This document shows positions 9,349-19,318 of a stretch of DNA of 64,000 nucleotides, piece after piece. Position 1 is the first letter of the stretch; each line of letters opens with the position of its first letter. Source of the stretch: Halieaceae bacterium (GTDB lineage Bacteria; Pseudomonadota; Gammaproteobacteria; Pseudomonadales; Halieaceae); the NCBI GenBank assembly GCA_902631395.1, contig CACOYM010000005.1, positions 62,001 through 126,000 of the forward strand, read 5' to 3'. The notes under the pieces are model-generated. The model was not told the origin of the DNA. It made no database searches and saw only the letters and a list, made by a program, of their open reading frames with translations. A program made the position numbers and the translations under genes.

Positions 9349-9636
9349 ATGTCCGTCACATCCCGCGATCTTGAGAAGATGGCTCTGCTCGCTCGCCTTG
9401 AGATTACCGAAACCGACCTGCCCGACGTTACGGAGCGTTTCTCGCGTGTTCTCTCGCTGGTGAACGAACTGAACACGATCGATACGGACGGCGTTATACC
9501 GATGTCAAATCCCCATGACATGGAGCAGCGACTTCGTGAGGACAGTATTGCACATCCGAGTGACCGGGAAGCGCTCATGGCGTCGGCCCCGGCGCAGCAA
9601 GACGGCTACTTTCTTGTACCGAAGGTGATTGATTGA
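9349..9636 (+). CDS. gatC: Asp-tRNA(Asn)/Glu-tRNA(Gln) amidotransferase subunit C
   Basis: The 95-residue protein starts [19 protein letters not shown], the standard GatC N-terminus, and ends YFLVPKVID, the conserved C-terminal tail. The ATG at 9349 is chosen over an upstream TTG at 9313 because GAGGAA precedes it and family length fits. GatC bridges and stabilises GatA and GatB in the complex that amidates Glu-tRNA(Gln) or Asp-tRNA(Asn). It heads gatCAB and overlaps gatA by one base (TGATG). Confidence 0.95.
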   Translation: MSVTSRDLEKMALLARLEITETDLPDVTERFSRVLSLVNELNTIDTDGVIPMSNPHDMEQRLREDSIAHPSDREALMASAPAQQDGYFLVPKVID

Positions 9637-11114
9637 TGGCAGAGGATAGCGTTTTGGGGATGTCTGTAAGCGCGCTTCAGATGATGTTGCGAAAGCGATC
9701 AGTGTCGAGCGTCGAGCTGACAGAGGCGTTTATCGGGCGAATTGCCGCTGCAAATGAGTCCTTGAATGCAGTAGTCACTGTATGTGCCGAGCAGGCGCTG
9801 GAGCAGGCGCAAGAAGCCGATGCAGCATTGGGCCGAGGTGAATATCGATCCCTGACCGGCATGCCGATCCTGCACAAAGACATTTTTTGCACCCGTGGCG
9901 TGCGCACCACGTGCGGCTCCAAAATGCTCGAGGATTTCGTTCCCGCCTACGACGCAACGGTCGTCACCAAGATGAAGGCCGAGGGCGCCATCATGCTAGG
10001 GAAATGCAACATGGACGAATTCGCCATGGGCTCCTCCAATGAGACCAGCTACTTTGGCACCGTGAAAAATCCGTGGAACCTAGACTGCGTCCCGGGCGGG
10101 AGCTCAGGAGGATCTGCCGCAGCGATTGCCGCTGGCATGGCGCCGCTGGTGACAGGCACCGATACAGGCGGCTCCATCCGACAGCCGGCATCTCTGTGCG
10201 GCCTGACAGGACTTAAACCCACATATGGACGTGTCTCACGCTTGGGTATTATTGCCTTCGCCTCTTCGTTGGACCAAGCCGGCCCCATGGCACACACGGC
10301 TGAAGACTGCGCCATAGCACTAACAGCCATGTCCGGCATCGACCCCGGTGATTCCACCTCGGCGGACATACCGGTTTCGGACTTCCATGGTGCGCTGGAT
10401 ACTCAGATCGACGGCTTGCGCATCGGCCTGCCCCGAGAATATTTTAACGACAGCCTTGATAACGCCGTACGCGAGCGCGTGATGGCTGCACTCGCTGAAC
10501 TCGAGAAAGCAGGCGCCGTTCTTGTGGACATTGACCTCCCCCACAGCCACTACGCGATTGCAACCTACTACGTGATCGCGCCTGCGGAGGCGTCTGCCAA
10601 CCTGGCGCGCTATGACGGCGTGCGATTTGGCTATCGCTGTGAGGCGCCTCAGGATCTCGAAGATCTTTATCGTCGCTCGCGTAGCGAAGGGTTTGGTGAA
10701 GAGGTACAGCGACGTATTCTTGTCGGCACTTACGCGCTGTCTGCAGGCTTTTACGATGCCTACTTTAATAAAGCTCAACAGGTGCGTCGGATCATCACAG
10801 AAGATTTTCACCACGCATTCGAACAGGTCGACATCATAGCAGGCCCTTCTGCACCTGGGGTGGCATTTCCTTTCGGCACGAAACAGACCGATCCCGTTGC
10901 GATGTATATGGAAGACATCTACACACTAGCCGTAAATTTGGCTGGACTACCGGGCTTGTCGGCCCCGGCCGGGTTCATTGATGGCATGCCTATCGGCATT
11001 CAGCTGATCGGCAAACCCTTCGACGAACAGACCATCCTCAATACCGCGCATCGCCTACAAACTGATACGGATTTCCATATGGCCCGCCCCACGCTGCAGG
11101 GGTTGGCATCATGA
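9636..11114 (+). CDS. gatA: Asp-tRNA(Asn)/Glu-tRNA(Gln) amidotransferase subunit A
   Basis: A 492-residue amidase-signature enzyme. The Ser-cis-Ser-Lys triad can be placed on the Lys of LHKDIFC, the serine-rich [14 protein letters not shown] loop and [12 protein letters not shown]. GatA frees ammonia from glutamine or asparagine for transfer to the activated tRNA. ATG at 9636 overlaps the gatC stop; it overlaps gatB by 4 bases (ATGA). Gammaproteobacteria with gatCAB often use it mainly for Asn-tRNA or as a second route beside GlnRS/AsnRS; which applies here cannot be told from the window. Confidence 0.97.
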   Translation: MAEDSVLGMSVSALQMMLRKRSVSSVELTEAFIGRIAAANESLNAVVTVCAEQALEQAQEADAALGRGEYRSLTGMPILHKDIFCTRGVRTTCGSKMLEDFVPAYDATVVTKMKAEGAIMLGKCNMDEFAMGSSNETSYFGTVKNPWNLDCVPGGSSGGSAAAIAAGMAPLVTGTDTGGSIRQPASLCGLTGLKPTYGRVSRLGIIAFASSLDQAGPMAHTAEDCAIALTAMSGIDPGDSTSADIPVSDFHGALDTQIDGLRIGLPREYFNDSLDNAVRERVMAALAELEKAGAVLVDIDLPHSHYAIATYYVIAPAEASANLARYDGVRFGYRCEAPQDLEDLYRRSRSEGFGEEVQRRILVGTYALSAGFYDAYFNKAQQVRRIITEDFHHAFEQVDIIAGPSAPGVAFPFGTKQTDPVAMYMEDIYTLAVNLAGLPGLSAPAGFIDGMPIGIQLIGKPFDEQTILNTAHRLQTDTDFHMARPTLQGLAS

Positions 11115-12562
11115 GCTGGGAAATCGTGATGGGCCTGGAGGTGCATCTGCAGCTTGCCACGCAATCGAAAATCTTCTCGGGATCCGCAACGCAGTTTGGC
11201 GCCGCACCTAATCAACAGGCCGATGCCGTCGATCTCGGTATGCCCGGCATGCTGCCCGTCCTCAACGAGGAAGCTGTCCGCCACGCCGTGAAATTCGGTT
11301 TGGGTATCGGCGCGCGTATTGGCAAGCGCTCAGTATTTGATCGTAAAAACTACTTCTACCCGGACTTGCCCAAAGGCTATCAGGTCAGTCAATTTTTCTC
11401 GCCAATCGTATGTGAAGGGGTCTTCGACGTACCGCTCGAGGATGGCAGCTTGTATCCGATCCGCATCACGCGGGCGCATCTTGAGGAAGATGCGGGTAAG
11501 TCAGTTCATGACATTTTTGGCCACGAGACTGGCATTGATCTGAATCGCGCGGGAACGCCCCTGCTGGAAATCGTAACAGAGCCGGATTTTCGGTCTGCTG
11601 AGCAAGCGGTCGCCTACCTGAAGGCCCTTCACTCATTGGTAACCTATTTGGGTATATCGGATGGAAACATGGCCGAGGGCTCCATGCGTTGCGATATCAA
11701 CATCTCACTGCGAGAGAAGGGCTCTGACGAACTCGGTACACGCACGGAAATCAAGAACGTCAATTCTTTCCGTTTCGTTGAGAGAGCGATTCATTATGAG
11801 TACGAACGTCAGGCAGACATTCTGGATGGTGGCGGGTGTATCACTCAGGAAACGCGCCTGTACGACGCTGAGCAAAATACAACCCGCTCGATGCGCTCCA
11901 AGGAAGTGGCGAACGATTACCGCTACTTCCCCGAGCCCGATCTGTTGCCGATCGTCATAGACGACTCGTATATCGATACGGTCCGACAAAACTTGCCCGA
12001 GTTGCCCGCCGCAAAAAGGGCACGCTTCCTTGCCGAATACGGCCTTACCGAATACGACACCAATTTGTTAGTGCCCAATCATGCCATAGCCGACTATTTT
12101 GAAGCGGTTGCAGAGTCTTCCGGCGCGCCTAAGCTCGCGGCCAACTGGATCCTAGGTGATCTCTCAGCGGCGCTGAATCGGTCTGAGCTGTCGATCGAAG
12201 CTAACCCTATTTCAGCAGAGCTTCTGGCCGGACTAGTCAGCAGAATCAATGACGGCACATTGTCCAGCAAGCTCGCGAAGCAGGTCTTTGAAGCTCTGTG
12301 GAACGAAGAAGGTGATACCGACGAGATCATTGCTGCGCGGGGGCTCAAACAGGTCAGTGATTCGGGCGCGCTAGAGTATATGGTCGACGACGTCATCGCC
12401 AATAATCCGGACCAGGTGGCGCAATACATTGCCGCCGACGATGCCAAGCGTAAGAAATTAAGCGGCTTTTTTGTGGGGCAAATCATGAAGGCCTCAAAAG
12501 GTCAGGCCAACCCGCAAATGCTAAATGAATTACTTCTAAAAAAACTTGAGGATCAGTCCTGA
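11111..12562 (+). CDS. gatB: Asp-tRNA(Asn)/Glu-tRNA(Gln) amidotransferase subunit B
   Basis: This 483-residue protein opens with the GatB signature [13 protein letters not shown] and has [16 protein letters not shown], the kinase-like cradle that binds and phosphorylates the misacylated tRNA 3' end, then a helical domain and a YqeY-like tail from about residue 330. It forms the GatCAB amidotransferase with the two preceding genes. ATG start. Its 3' end overlaps the 3' end of the convergent smrA gene by 10 bases. Confidence 0.97.
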   Translation: MSWEIVMGLEVHLQLATQSKIFSGSATQFGAAPNQQADAVDLGMPGMLPVLNEEAVRHAVKFGLGIGARIGKRSVFDRKNYFYPDLPKGYQVSQFFSPIVCEGVFDVPLEDGSLYPIRITRAHLEEDAGKSVHDIFGHETGIDLNRAGTPLLEIVTEPDFRSAEQAVAYLKALHSLVTYLGISDGNMAEGSMRCDINISLREKGSDELGTRTEIKNVNSFRFVERAIHYEYERQADILDGGGCITQETRLYDAEQNTTRSMRSKEVANDYRYFPEPDLLPIVIDDSYIDTVRQNLPELPAAKRARFLAEYGLTEYDTNLLVPNHAIADYFEAVAESSGAPKLAANWILGDLSAALNRSELSIEANPISAELLAGLVSRINDGTLSSKLAKQVFEALWNEEGDTDEIIAARGLKQVSDSGALEYMVDDVIANNPDQVAQYIAADDAKRKKLSGFFVGQIMKASKGQANPQMLNELLLKKLEDQS

Positions 12563-13140
12563 ACCCTCCCCTTCAGGTATTGCAGGCGATTTTCTCGTTT
12601 TTGCTCGGCACTTTTCTTCAGGAGCACATACACCGCCCCGGTACCACCATGTTGTGGCTGCGCTGAATGAAATGCCTGCACCAGATCGAGATGCTGCAGC
12701 CAGTGATTCACGTAACCCTTTAACACCGCAGTCTGATCGCCCTGGCTTTTAGACTGACCCTTACCATGCACAATCAGCAAAGTGCGAAGCCCGAGGCGAG
12801 TGGCCTCTCGTATAAACGAGAAAACCTCCTCTCGCGCTCGTTTGACCACCATTCTGTGAAGGTCCAAACGCGCGTCCACTTGATAATGACCGAGGCGCAG
12901 TTTGCGATACACGCCGTTCTGGATCCCCGGGCGCTTGAATTCTAAGATAAACCAGGCATCCAGCGGTGAGACGCCCTCGTCTGCCAGCGGATTAATCACC
13001 TGATCTTCGCCCTGCGCGGCACGACGGCGGTCCTGCTGCTGGTCCTCCGACAGACGTTCTTTCACCAAACGCACCCTGGCGTCGCGGCCAAGCGGCTTAA
13101 CGCCAGCCATCTCCTCGGCAAAAAGGTCGTCGTCATTCAC
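12553..13140 (-). CDS. smrA: Smr-domain protein, SmrA-like
   Basis: This 195-residue protein has a charged N-terminal part and a C-terminal Smr domain from about residue 90, with the DLHRM motif and the IVHGKGQ motif that defines the fold. Stand-alone Smr proteins of this type (E. coli SmrA/YdaL, SmrB/YfcN) are single-strand or mismatch nucleases; SmrB cuts mRNA at collided ribosomes. Length and the N-terminal [14 protein letters not shown]-type segment suit the SmrA/SmrB pair; which of the two it matches best was not resolved. GTG start; no ATG alternative. Divergent from cysZ. Confidence 0.83.
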   Translation of the reverse strand: MNDDDLFAEEMAGVKPLGRDARVRLVKERLSEDQQQDRRRAAQGEDQVINPLADEGVSPLDAWFILEFKRPGIQNGVYRKLRLGHYQVDARLDLHRMVVKRAREEVFSFIREATRLGLRTLLIVHGKGQSKSQGDQTAVLKGYVNHWLQHLDLVQAFHSAQPQHGGTGAVYVLLKKSAEQKRENRLQYLKGRVQD

Positions 13141-13205
13141 CGGTGATTGCGCTCTAGTCGAAGATTGCGACAGTATAGTCGGACATTTTCATCACAGCGA
13201 ATTTC

Positions 13206-13943
13206 ATGACAGGCAATCTCTTTACCGGGATGGGTTATTTCTTCAGGGGCTTGGCAATGACACTCGAGCCGGGCTTGAGGCGATTCGTGCTGATCCCGCT
13301 TGCTGCCAATATCGTTTTGTTCAGCCTGATAGGCTGGCTTCTGTTTGAGCTCATCAACGACTTCTACAAAGCGGCGATGTTAATTGTTCCCGAGTGGCTC
13401 CAGTTCCTCTCGTGGATCATTACACCGCTCCTTTGGTTGATTAGCGGGCTGATGACCGGATACCTGTCGACGTTTGCGGTGCTAATGCTGACCTCGCCAT
13501 TCCATGCTCTGCTAGCCGAGAGGGTCGAAGAAGGCATCACAGGTGAACCCTTACCTGCTCTGGATGGAATTGGAGTGGCGCTGCTTGAAGTACCACGAGC
13601 GTTATTTCGTGAAATCAGAAAGGTGCTCTACTATGTGCCCATGGCGCTGGGGGTGCTCCTGCTGACTGTCATTCCCGTCTTCAACGCCTTCGCTCCGCTT
13701 GCCTGGTTCCTGCTTGGAGCGTGGATGATGAGCCTACAATTTGTGGACTACCCGATGGAAAACCACAGGCTGCCCTTTCGTGACGTGCGAGAGGCATGCG
13801 CCGCAAGACGCTTGTCGACCATGGGCTTCGGTGGCATCGTAGCTTTTTTTACGGGCATTCCCCTGATTAATTTGGTCGTAATACCCGCCGCAGTGATTGG
13901 TGCGACGCTGCTGTGGTGTGAGGAACTGAGGCCTCAGAGTTAG
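13206..13943 (+). CDS. cysZ: Sulfate transporter CysZ
   Basis: A 245-residue membrane protein with about four to six hydrophobic segments and the conserved GMGYFFRGLAMTLEPGLRRFVLIPL start and YPMENHRLPFRDVR motif of CysZ/EI24. CysZ is a high-affinity sulfate uptake protein of the inner membrane that feeds cysteine synthesis. ATG start. It overlaps the convergent rhlB gene by 4 bases. No other sulfate assimilation gene is nearby. Confidence 0.92.
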   Translation: MTGNLFTGMGYFFRGLAMTLEPGLRRFVLIPLAANIVLFSLIGWLLFELINDFYKAAMLIVPEWLQFLSWIITPLLWLISGLMTGYLSTFAVLMLTSPFHALLAERVEEGITGEPLPALDGIGVALLEVPRALFREIRKVLYYVPMALGVLLLTVIPVFNAFAPLAWFLLGAWMMSLQFVDYPMENHRLPFRDVREACAARRLSTMGFGGIVAFFTGIPLINLVVIPAAVIGATLLWCEELRPQS

Positions 13944-15157
13944 TGACTCTCTGGAGGCGCCATACAAGCCAGAGAGTGGCCGAGAAGCGCCTCGATATCA
14001 GGCAAAAGAAAGGCATCGTCCTCACTGGCAAAACTAATGCTTACGCCACTCGCACCGGCTCGACCCGTGCGTCCTATCCGATGCACGTAGTCCTCTGGAT
14101 CCTCGGGAAGGTTATAGTTGACCACATGAGAGATCCCCTCCACATGGATTCCCCGTCCGGCAACATCCGTAGCGACAAGCACCTTTGAGCGACCCGTCTT
14201 GAAGTTATGTAGTGTCTTGGTGCGTTTTGCCTGGGTAATTTCTCCGGACAACATGCCACACTGCACCCCTTCGTTGCGCAGCTTTTCGTAGAGCCTCCGC
14301 ACCTGGTCGCGGCGATTGGCAAAAATAATGACGCTCTCTACCGAGGAATCATTCAGGATATTCATCAACACAGGGAAGCGCTCCCTGCTGGAAACCAAGT
14401 ACACGCGTTGATCGACCGAAGCGGTGGCGACCCGCTCCGGCTCGATTTCAACGGTGATGGGCTCGAAGGTCCACTGTTTCGCCAAATTCATTATGTCCTG
14501 AGTGAACGTAGCCGAGAACAGCAGCGTTTGCCGATCCTCTTTTCTCGGCGTAGCTCGCACGATACGTTTGACCTGCGGAATAAACCCCATGTCCAACATG
14601 CGATCTGCTTCATCCAGCACTAAGATTTCAACTCGGTCCAAAGCTAGATCGCGCCGCTCCATGAAATCAATCAGTCGTCCCGGGGTCGCTACGATAAGGT
14701 CCACGGGAGAGCGATTCACCTGATTGAGCTGTTTCTGGTAATCCGCACCACCAATCAGCGTCACGGTTCGGAGGCCGGTAAAACGACCTAGCTCCTGCGC
14801 ATCCGAAGCAATCTGCATTACCAGTTCTCGGGTAGGTGCAGTGATCACTGCGCGCGGCTCCCCAAGGTAACGTTCGCCCTCAACCGCATGACTGAGCAGG
14901 TCGTTAAAGATGGTAATGAGGAAGGCGGCGGTCTTCCCTGTGCCGGTTTGCGCCTTACCGATCGCGTCGTTGCCGCCCAACGTATGGGGCAAAATGCGCT
15001 CCTGAATAGGTGAGCAGTGTTCAAAACCTAGGGCGTCTATACCCTGCTGCACCGAAGCGTCTAGATTTAGTGTGTCGAACTTGACTTGCACGACAGGAAC
15101 GGTGTCTAACAGAGTATCTGACGATACCTCGTCGGCAGTATGAGGGCCCTTGGGCAT
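13940..15157 (-). CDS. rhlB: ATP-dependent DEAD-box RNA helicase RhlB
   Basis: All DEAD-box motifs are present in order: Q motif SPIQERILP, motif I AQTGTGKT, Ia PTRELV, motif II DEAD, motif III FSATF, and motif VI HRIGRTGRAG. The stretch GGNDAIGKAQTGTGKTAAFL matches RhlB, the degradosome helicase that unwinds RNA for RNase E and PNPase. The frame is open to a TTG at 15202, but the ATG at 15157 has a G-rich Shine-Dalgarno-like stretch and no such signal precedes the TTG, so I start at 15157 (405 residues). The N-terminal 20 residues are acidic and not conserved. Confidence 0.92.
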   Translation of the reverse strand: MPKGPHTADEVSSDTLLDTVPVVQVKFDTLNLDASVQQGIDALGFEHCSPIQERILPHTLGGNDAIGKAQTGTGKTAAFLITIFNDLLSHAVEGERYLGEPRAVITAPTRELVMQIASDAQELGRFTGLRTVTLIGGADYQKQLNQVNRSPVDLIVATPGRLIDFMERRDLALDRVEILVLDEADRMLDMGFIPQVKRIVRATPRKEDRQTLLFSATFTQDIMNLAKQWTFEPITVEIEPERVATASVDQRVYLVSSRERFPVLMNILNDSSVESVIIFANRRDQVRRLYEKLRNEGVQCGMLSGEITQAKRTKTLHNFKTGRSKVLVATDVAGRGIHVEGISHVVNYNLPEDPEDYVHRIGRTGRAGASGVSISFASEDDAFLLPDIEALLGHSLACMAPPESH

Positions 15158-15276
15158 ATCGACCCCGGCTTCAGCTTCGTCTTGCACAGTAATGGCCGGC
15201 AAAAATACGCGCGAAGTCTAGCATAGGGAAGCAGGTTAAACTGTGCACGCACCATAGCGCGTGAGAGCCAGAACCG

Positions 15277-16653
15277 TTGCCTGATCTGACAACATCTTTT
15301 CGCCAAGTTATGTCTCAGATGCTGACCGAGTTGGGTCCTCTGTGGCGTATCGCCTGGCCGTTGCTGATTGCTCAAACCGCACAGATTGGCACAGGTGTTG
15401 TCGATACTCTGATGGCAGGTAACTACAGTGATGTAGACCTTGCGGCGATCGCCGTGGGGTTCAATATCTGGCTGCCGCTCTATCTCATCATTCTGGGCAC
15501 GCTTTTCGCCTGTTCGGCGATCGTGGCGCAGGACTTTGGCGCCGGCCACATCGAGCAAGTAAAAAGCTTCCTGCCTCAAGGTCTTTGGGTAGCGGTGGCG
15601 CTGAGTGCAGTAATGACACCTCTGTGCTTAAACAGTGGCGAAGTGATTGATCTCTTAGGCCTACCCACAGAAACGGCGGCAAAAACGACAGCCTACGTAA
15701 GCCGGGTTGGTCTTGGCTTCCCCGCACTCGGCATCTTCATGGCGCTGCGCTATCACACCCAAGGGCTCGGTGTGACAGCCCCCTTTGCTATGGCAAGCGT
15801 TATTGGCTTCGTTGCAAATGTGCCACTCAATTACATGCTGATTTTTGGGGCCTGGGGCGCGCCAGAACTCGGGGCTGAGGGCTGTGGATTGGCCACAGCG
15901 ACGTCGATGTGGATTAGCACCACTATCATCGCGATTTATGTGCTGTCGGCCAGTTCCCTTCGCCCTTACCTGCCCGATCGCTGGTTACACCGACCTGACG
16001 GTCGGCGGATTGCCGAAATACTGACCGTGGGATTCCCAGTGGGACTGACTTTTTTTCTGGAAACGGGTGTGTTTTCTGCCATCGCGTTGCTGATCGCCAC
16101 ACTCGGTGATGCAGCCGTTGCCGCTCATCAGATCGCGATCAATGTATGGGACGTGTTCTACATACCTATGGTCAGCATTGGCAGCGCAATGGCAACGCGA
16201 ATGGGTCACGCCATTGGCGCGCAAAATGCTCTCGGGGTCCGCGTGGCATTTCGTGTTGGCGCAGCGCTATCCGCATTGATCGGGCTACTGGCGATGTCGC
16301 TGCTATTGCTATTTCCCGACGCTATTGTCGACGCCTATACGCAGTCGGAGAATATCCAAGATCTGGCCTTCAGGCTACTCCGGCTTGCAGCCCTTTTCAT
16401 TATGATTGATGTGATACAAATCGTGGGCTCATTCGTTCTACGTGCCTATAAAGAGACACGCTTTCCCTTTTTAGTAGTGACTTTTTCATATTGGGGCATC
16501 GCACTACCACTGGGTTACCTGTTAGCCATTCACTGGGGAGACGGCTCATCAGAGGGAACGGTCGGTTTCTGGATCACCACGATTTTAGGCATCGCGGTTG
16601 CCGCAGCGCTGATCAGTTGGCGCGTGCGCCGTATTTTCAAAACGCTGGGCTAA
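15277..16653 (+). CDS. MATE family multidrug efflux transporter (NorM-like)
   Basis: A 458-residue protein with about 12 membrane helices and the MATE pattern WRIAWPLLIAQTAQIGTGVVDTLMAG in helix 1 and PLNYMLIFG in the middle. MATE pumps expel cationic drugs and organic compounds in exchange for Na+ or H+. The start is TTG at 15277; an ATG at 15310 (11 residues on) is possible and would not affect helix 1. Divergent from rhlB with a spacer of about 120 bases. The substrate cannot be read from sequence. Confidence 0.9.
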   Translation: MPDLTTSFRQVMSQMLTELGPLWRIAWPLLIAQTAQIGTGVVDTLMAGNYSDVDLAAIAVGFNIWLPLYLIILGTLFACSAIVAQDFGAGHIEQVKSFLPQGLWVAVALSAVMTPLCLNSGEVIDLLGLPTETAAKTTAYVSRVGLGFPALGIFMALRYHTQGLGVTAPFAMASVIGFVANVPLNYMLIFGAWGAPELGAEGCGLATATSMWISTTIIAIYVLSASSLRPYLPDRWLHRPDGRRIAEILTVGFPVGLTFFLETGVFSAIALLIATLGDAAVAAHQIAINVWDVFYIPMVSIGSAMATRMGHAIGAQNALGVRVAFRVGAALSALIGLLAMSLLLLFPDAIVDAYTQSENIQDLAFRLLRLAALFIMIDVIQIVGSFVLRAYKETRFPFLVVTFSYWGIALPLGYLLAIHWGDGSSEGTVGFWITTILGIAVAAALISWRVRRIFKTLG

Positions 16654-16659
16654 TTTCAC

Positions 16660-17418
16660 TTAACTTTTGGGCTGCTGACACAACGGACAATCAGGCCGAA
16701 TAGAGAGCGCCAGTCGGGCCTGCTCCCCCGACCAAGCGTCCATGACGTAAAGTTTCGCCCAGGGGAGCGCCTGTTGCATGAAGTATTTGATTGCCCACAG
16801 CGCCTGCTGCAGGGACACGAGTGCCACGACGGGTCCCAGGATACCAAGCTCAGCGCAGCTTGTATTCTGCCTACCAAAGGGCTCACTAATCAGACAGTGA
16901 TAACAACCTTGCCGCCTCTGAGCATCGAACGCCGCCCACTGCCCTGAGGTGCGAACCGCCGAACCCATAATCCAGGGAAGCTCGAATTGATGCGTCGCGC
17001 GATCAATATCTTGTCTCGCTTGCAGGGAGTCAGTTGCATCAAGCACCAAAGACACGTTGTCCAAAAGATCAGATGCGCTGTTTGCATCGAAGCGCGCTGC
17101 GTGGGCATCCACCGTGACCTCACTGTTGCCCGCTTTCATCCGCTCCGCCAGTGCGTCAACCTTCAGTCGCCCGACATCTGCCTCCGTGTACGCTACTTGT
17201 CTCGGTAAGTTACTCAAGTTTACTCGATCATCATCGGCGACTCGAATGAACCCCACACCTGCCCCGGCCAAGTACTGTGCCATAGGAATCCCCAAACCAC
17301 CGGCCCCAACAATTAGCACTCGTGCTGACTTTAATATCTGCTGACCCTCTAAATCGATTTGCGGCACGAGCAGTTGCCTGGCGTAACGTTGCAGCTGTGA
17401 ATCCGTCAATTCTGCCAT
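16660..17418 (-). CDS. moeB: Molybdopterin-synthase adenylyltransferase MoeB (ThiF/HesA family)
   Basis: A 252-residue E1-like enzyme with the ATP-binding GAGGLGIPMAQYLAGAGV loop, the DDDRVNLSNLPRQ motif and two zinc-binding CxxC pairs (CYHC about residue 175, CPLC near the end). MoeB adenylates the C-terminal Gly of MoaD to start sulfur transfer in molybdopterin synthesis. The close relative ThiF acts on ThiS; location after hemA-prfA-prmC is the classical place for moeB (formerly hemC-linked hesA), which favours MoeB. ATG start; overlaps prmC by 13 bases. Confidence 0.9.
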   Translation of the reverse strand: MAELTDSQLQRYARQLLVPQIDLEGQQILKSARVLIVGAGGLGIPMAQYLAGAGVGFIRVADDDRVNLSNLPRQVAYTEADVGRLKVDALAERMKAGNSEVTVDAHAARFDANSASDLLDNVSLVLDATDSLQARQDIDRATHQFELPWIMGSAVRTSGQWAAFDAQRRQGCYHCLISEPFGRQNTSCAELGILGPVVALVSLQQALWAIKYFMQQALPWAKLYVMDAWSGEQARLALSIRPDCPLCQQPKS

Positions 17419-18215
17419 TGGCCACCAGATACCCGAGGCTGACCCGACCAGTCTGCGCGCGTGGCAACATTTGAGAAGCCGCGTTCAGTGAGCAGTGTTC
17501 TCACCTCTTCACCCTGATCAAAACCATGTTCAAGCAGTAACCATCCATACGGACGCAGATGCCCGGGGGCCTCAGTCACAATGTGCTCGAGCATTTCGAG
17601 GCCTGTCTCACCACCTATCAACGCGCTCTCGGGTTCCGCAGGGAGATCGCCCTGAACCAGGTGCTCGTCGCTAGCAGCGATGTAGGGTGGGTTACTGACC
17701 ACCATGTCCCAGTCCCTTGCATCAACGGGCTCGAACCAACTGCCCCGCTTCCAGCGCACCTCTAACCCCAAAGCCTCACTGTTTCGCTGCGCACACGCCA
17801 AGGCTTCCTCACTTTGATCTGTGCCCGTCACAGATAGCTCAGGCCGTTCCGACTTGCAGGCAAGGGCGATCGCGCCGCTGCCCGTTCCAAGATCCAGCAC
17901 TTTTTGGTCGCCGGCATCAAGGCACTCAAGCGCCCACTCGACCAGATGCTCTGTCTCTCTTCTGGGAATCAAGACGTGTTGATCTACGATCAAGCGCAAC
18001 GACCAAAAGTCGCGATACCCCATCAGGTAAGCAAGCGGCTCTCCGCTCGCCCTCGCCCGGGCATGCGTCATAAACGCGTGCTCGTCCTCAGTTGACAAGT
18101 CCTCGTCCCCGTGCGACAGCAGCCAACTCCGCTGCACGCCCAGTATATGAGCTAGCAACACCTCTGCTTCGTATTGCTCAATCGGAGAGCGCGCGAGAAG
18201 TTCTTTGGGTGTCAT
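17406..18215 (-). CDS. prmC: Peptide chain release factor N5-glutamine methyltransferase PrmC
   Basis: A 269-residue class I methyltransferase. The SAM-binding motif is [14 protein letters not shown] and the catalytic NPPY motif is VVSNPPYIA. PrmC methylates the Gln of the GGQ motif in RF1 and RF2, raising termination efficiency; its substrate gene prfA lies directly upstream with a 4-base overlap. ATG start, standard length. Confidence 0.96.
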   Translation of the reverse strand: MTPKELLARSPIEQYEAEVLLAHILGVQRSWLLSHGDEDLSTEDEHAFMTHARARASGEPLAYLMGYRDFWSLRLIVDQHVLIPRRETEHLVEWALECLDAGDQKVLDLGTGSGAIALACKSERPELSVTGTDQSEEALACAQRNSEALGLEVRWKRGSWFEPVDARDWDMVVSNPPYIAASDEHLVQGDLPAEPESALIGGETGLEMLEHIVTEAPGHLRPYGWLLLEHGFDQGEEVRTLLTERGFSNVATRADWSGQPRVSGGQWQN

Positions 18216-19297
18216 TCGTCGGCCATTGCCGCGAGCAGATCAGCTTGATGTTCGTGCCGCAGCGGCACAATCAGTGGATCAAGATCGCCGCTGATAACCT
18301 CAGCCAGTTTATATAAGGTCAGATTAATTCGATGATCCGTGATGCGCCCCTGAGGGAAATTGTAAGTCCTAATTCGCTCTGAACGATCACCGGAACCCAC
18401 CAGTGAGCGACGCTCTGAGGCCTGCGATAAGCGCTGACTCTCTTGCTCTGCGGAGAGAAGCTTTGCCTGCAGCAGTGACATGGCCCGGGCGCGGTTTTTA
18501 TGCTGTGAACGCTCGTCTTGACACTCGACAACAATACCGGTGGGCAAATAAGTCAGACGCACGGCTGAATCCGTAGTGTTAACGTGCTGACCACCCGCGC
18601 CCGATGACCGAAAAGTATCGACCCGTAAATCTTCTTTTCGGATTTCGATGCTGTCGACTTCTTCAATTTCGGGCAACACCGCGACGGTGCACGCAGAAGT
18701 ATGTATCCGTCCCTGCGATTCCGTCTCAGGGACACGCTGAACGCGGTGAGCGCCAGATTCAAACTTGAGATGACTGTAGACGTCATGTCCGACTACTCGG
18801 CTGATCACCTCCCTAAAACCGCCGTGGTCACCCGCCCGCTCCGACAGGACCTCTACGCTCCAGCCCTTCTGCTCAGCGTAGCGGTGATACATACGAAATA
18901 AGTCTCCCGAAAAAATAGCTGCCTCATCTCCACCAGTCCCCGCGCGTATCTCCAGAAATACATTACTGCCGTCACTGGGGTCCTTCGGCAACAGCAGCAC
19001 CTGCAAAGCGGCCTCAACGTCGATCAGTTCGCGTCCCGCTACCGCGATTTCTTCCGTGGCAAGTTCCCTAAGCTCGGCATCGGGGTCATTTAACATTTGC
19101 TGAGCATCGGCCATCGTCTCCTGAAGCTGAGTCCAGCGCTGATGCTGGATGACGACCTCGTTGAGATGCGCAAACTCTCTCGATAAGTCTCTGAATCGAT
19201 TCTGGTCGGCCGCCGTATCAGCGTCACCCAGAAGCACTGATACTTCCTCATGACGGTCGGCCAATGCATCGAGTTTTGTGAGCAGGGAGGTTTTCAA
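18212..19297 (-). CDS. prfA: Peptide chain release factor 1
   Basis: RF1 of standard length (361 residues). The peptidyl-tRNA hydrolysis motif GGQ is in [18 protein letters not shown], and the codon-recognition tripeptide is PET in [15 protein letters not shown], the PxT form that reads UAA and UAG. Start is TTG, giving [12 protein letters not shown]; no nearer ATG fits. It follows hemA by 21 bases in the hemA-prfA-prmC-moeB operon. RF1 does not read UGA, so it is not the factor that would act at the katG TGA. Confidence 0.97.
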   Translation of the reverse strand: MKTSLLTKLDALADRHEEVSVLLGDADTAADQNRFRDLSREFAHLNEVVIQHQRWTQLQETMADAQQMLNDPDAELRELATEEIAVAGRELIDVEAALQVLLLPKDPSDGSNVFLEIRAGTGGDEAAIFSGDLFRMYHRYAEQKGWSVEVLSERAGDHGGFREVISRVVGHDVYSHLKFESGAHRVQRVPETESQGRIHTSACTVAVLPEIEEVDSIEIRKEDLRVDTFRSSGAGGQHVNTTDSAVRLTYLPTGIVVECQDERSQHKNRARAMSLLQAKLLSAEQESQRLSQASERRSLVGSGDRSERIRTYNFPQGRITDHRINLTLYKLAEVISGDLDPLIVPLRHEHQADLLAAMADE

Positions 19298-19318
19298 CGT
19301 CGAGTTACCGAGACGAAC

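Noticed and set aside
10320-10814. 164-codon minus-strand frame inside gatA
   Set aside because: Lies wholly opposite gatA, whose motifs are continuous through this part; shadow frame.
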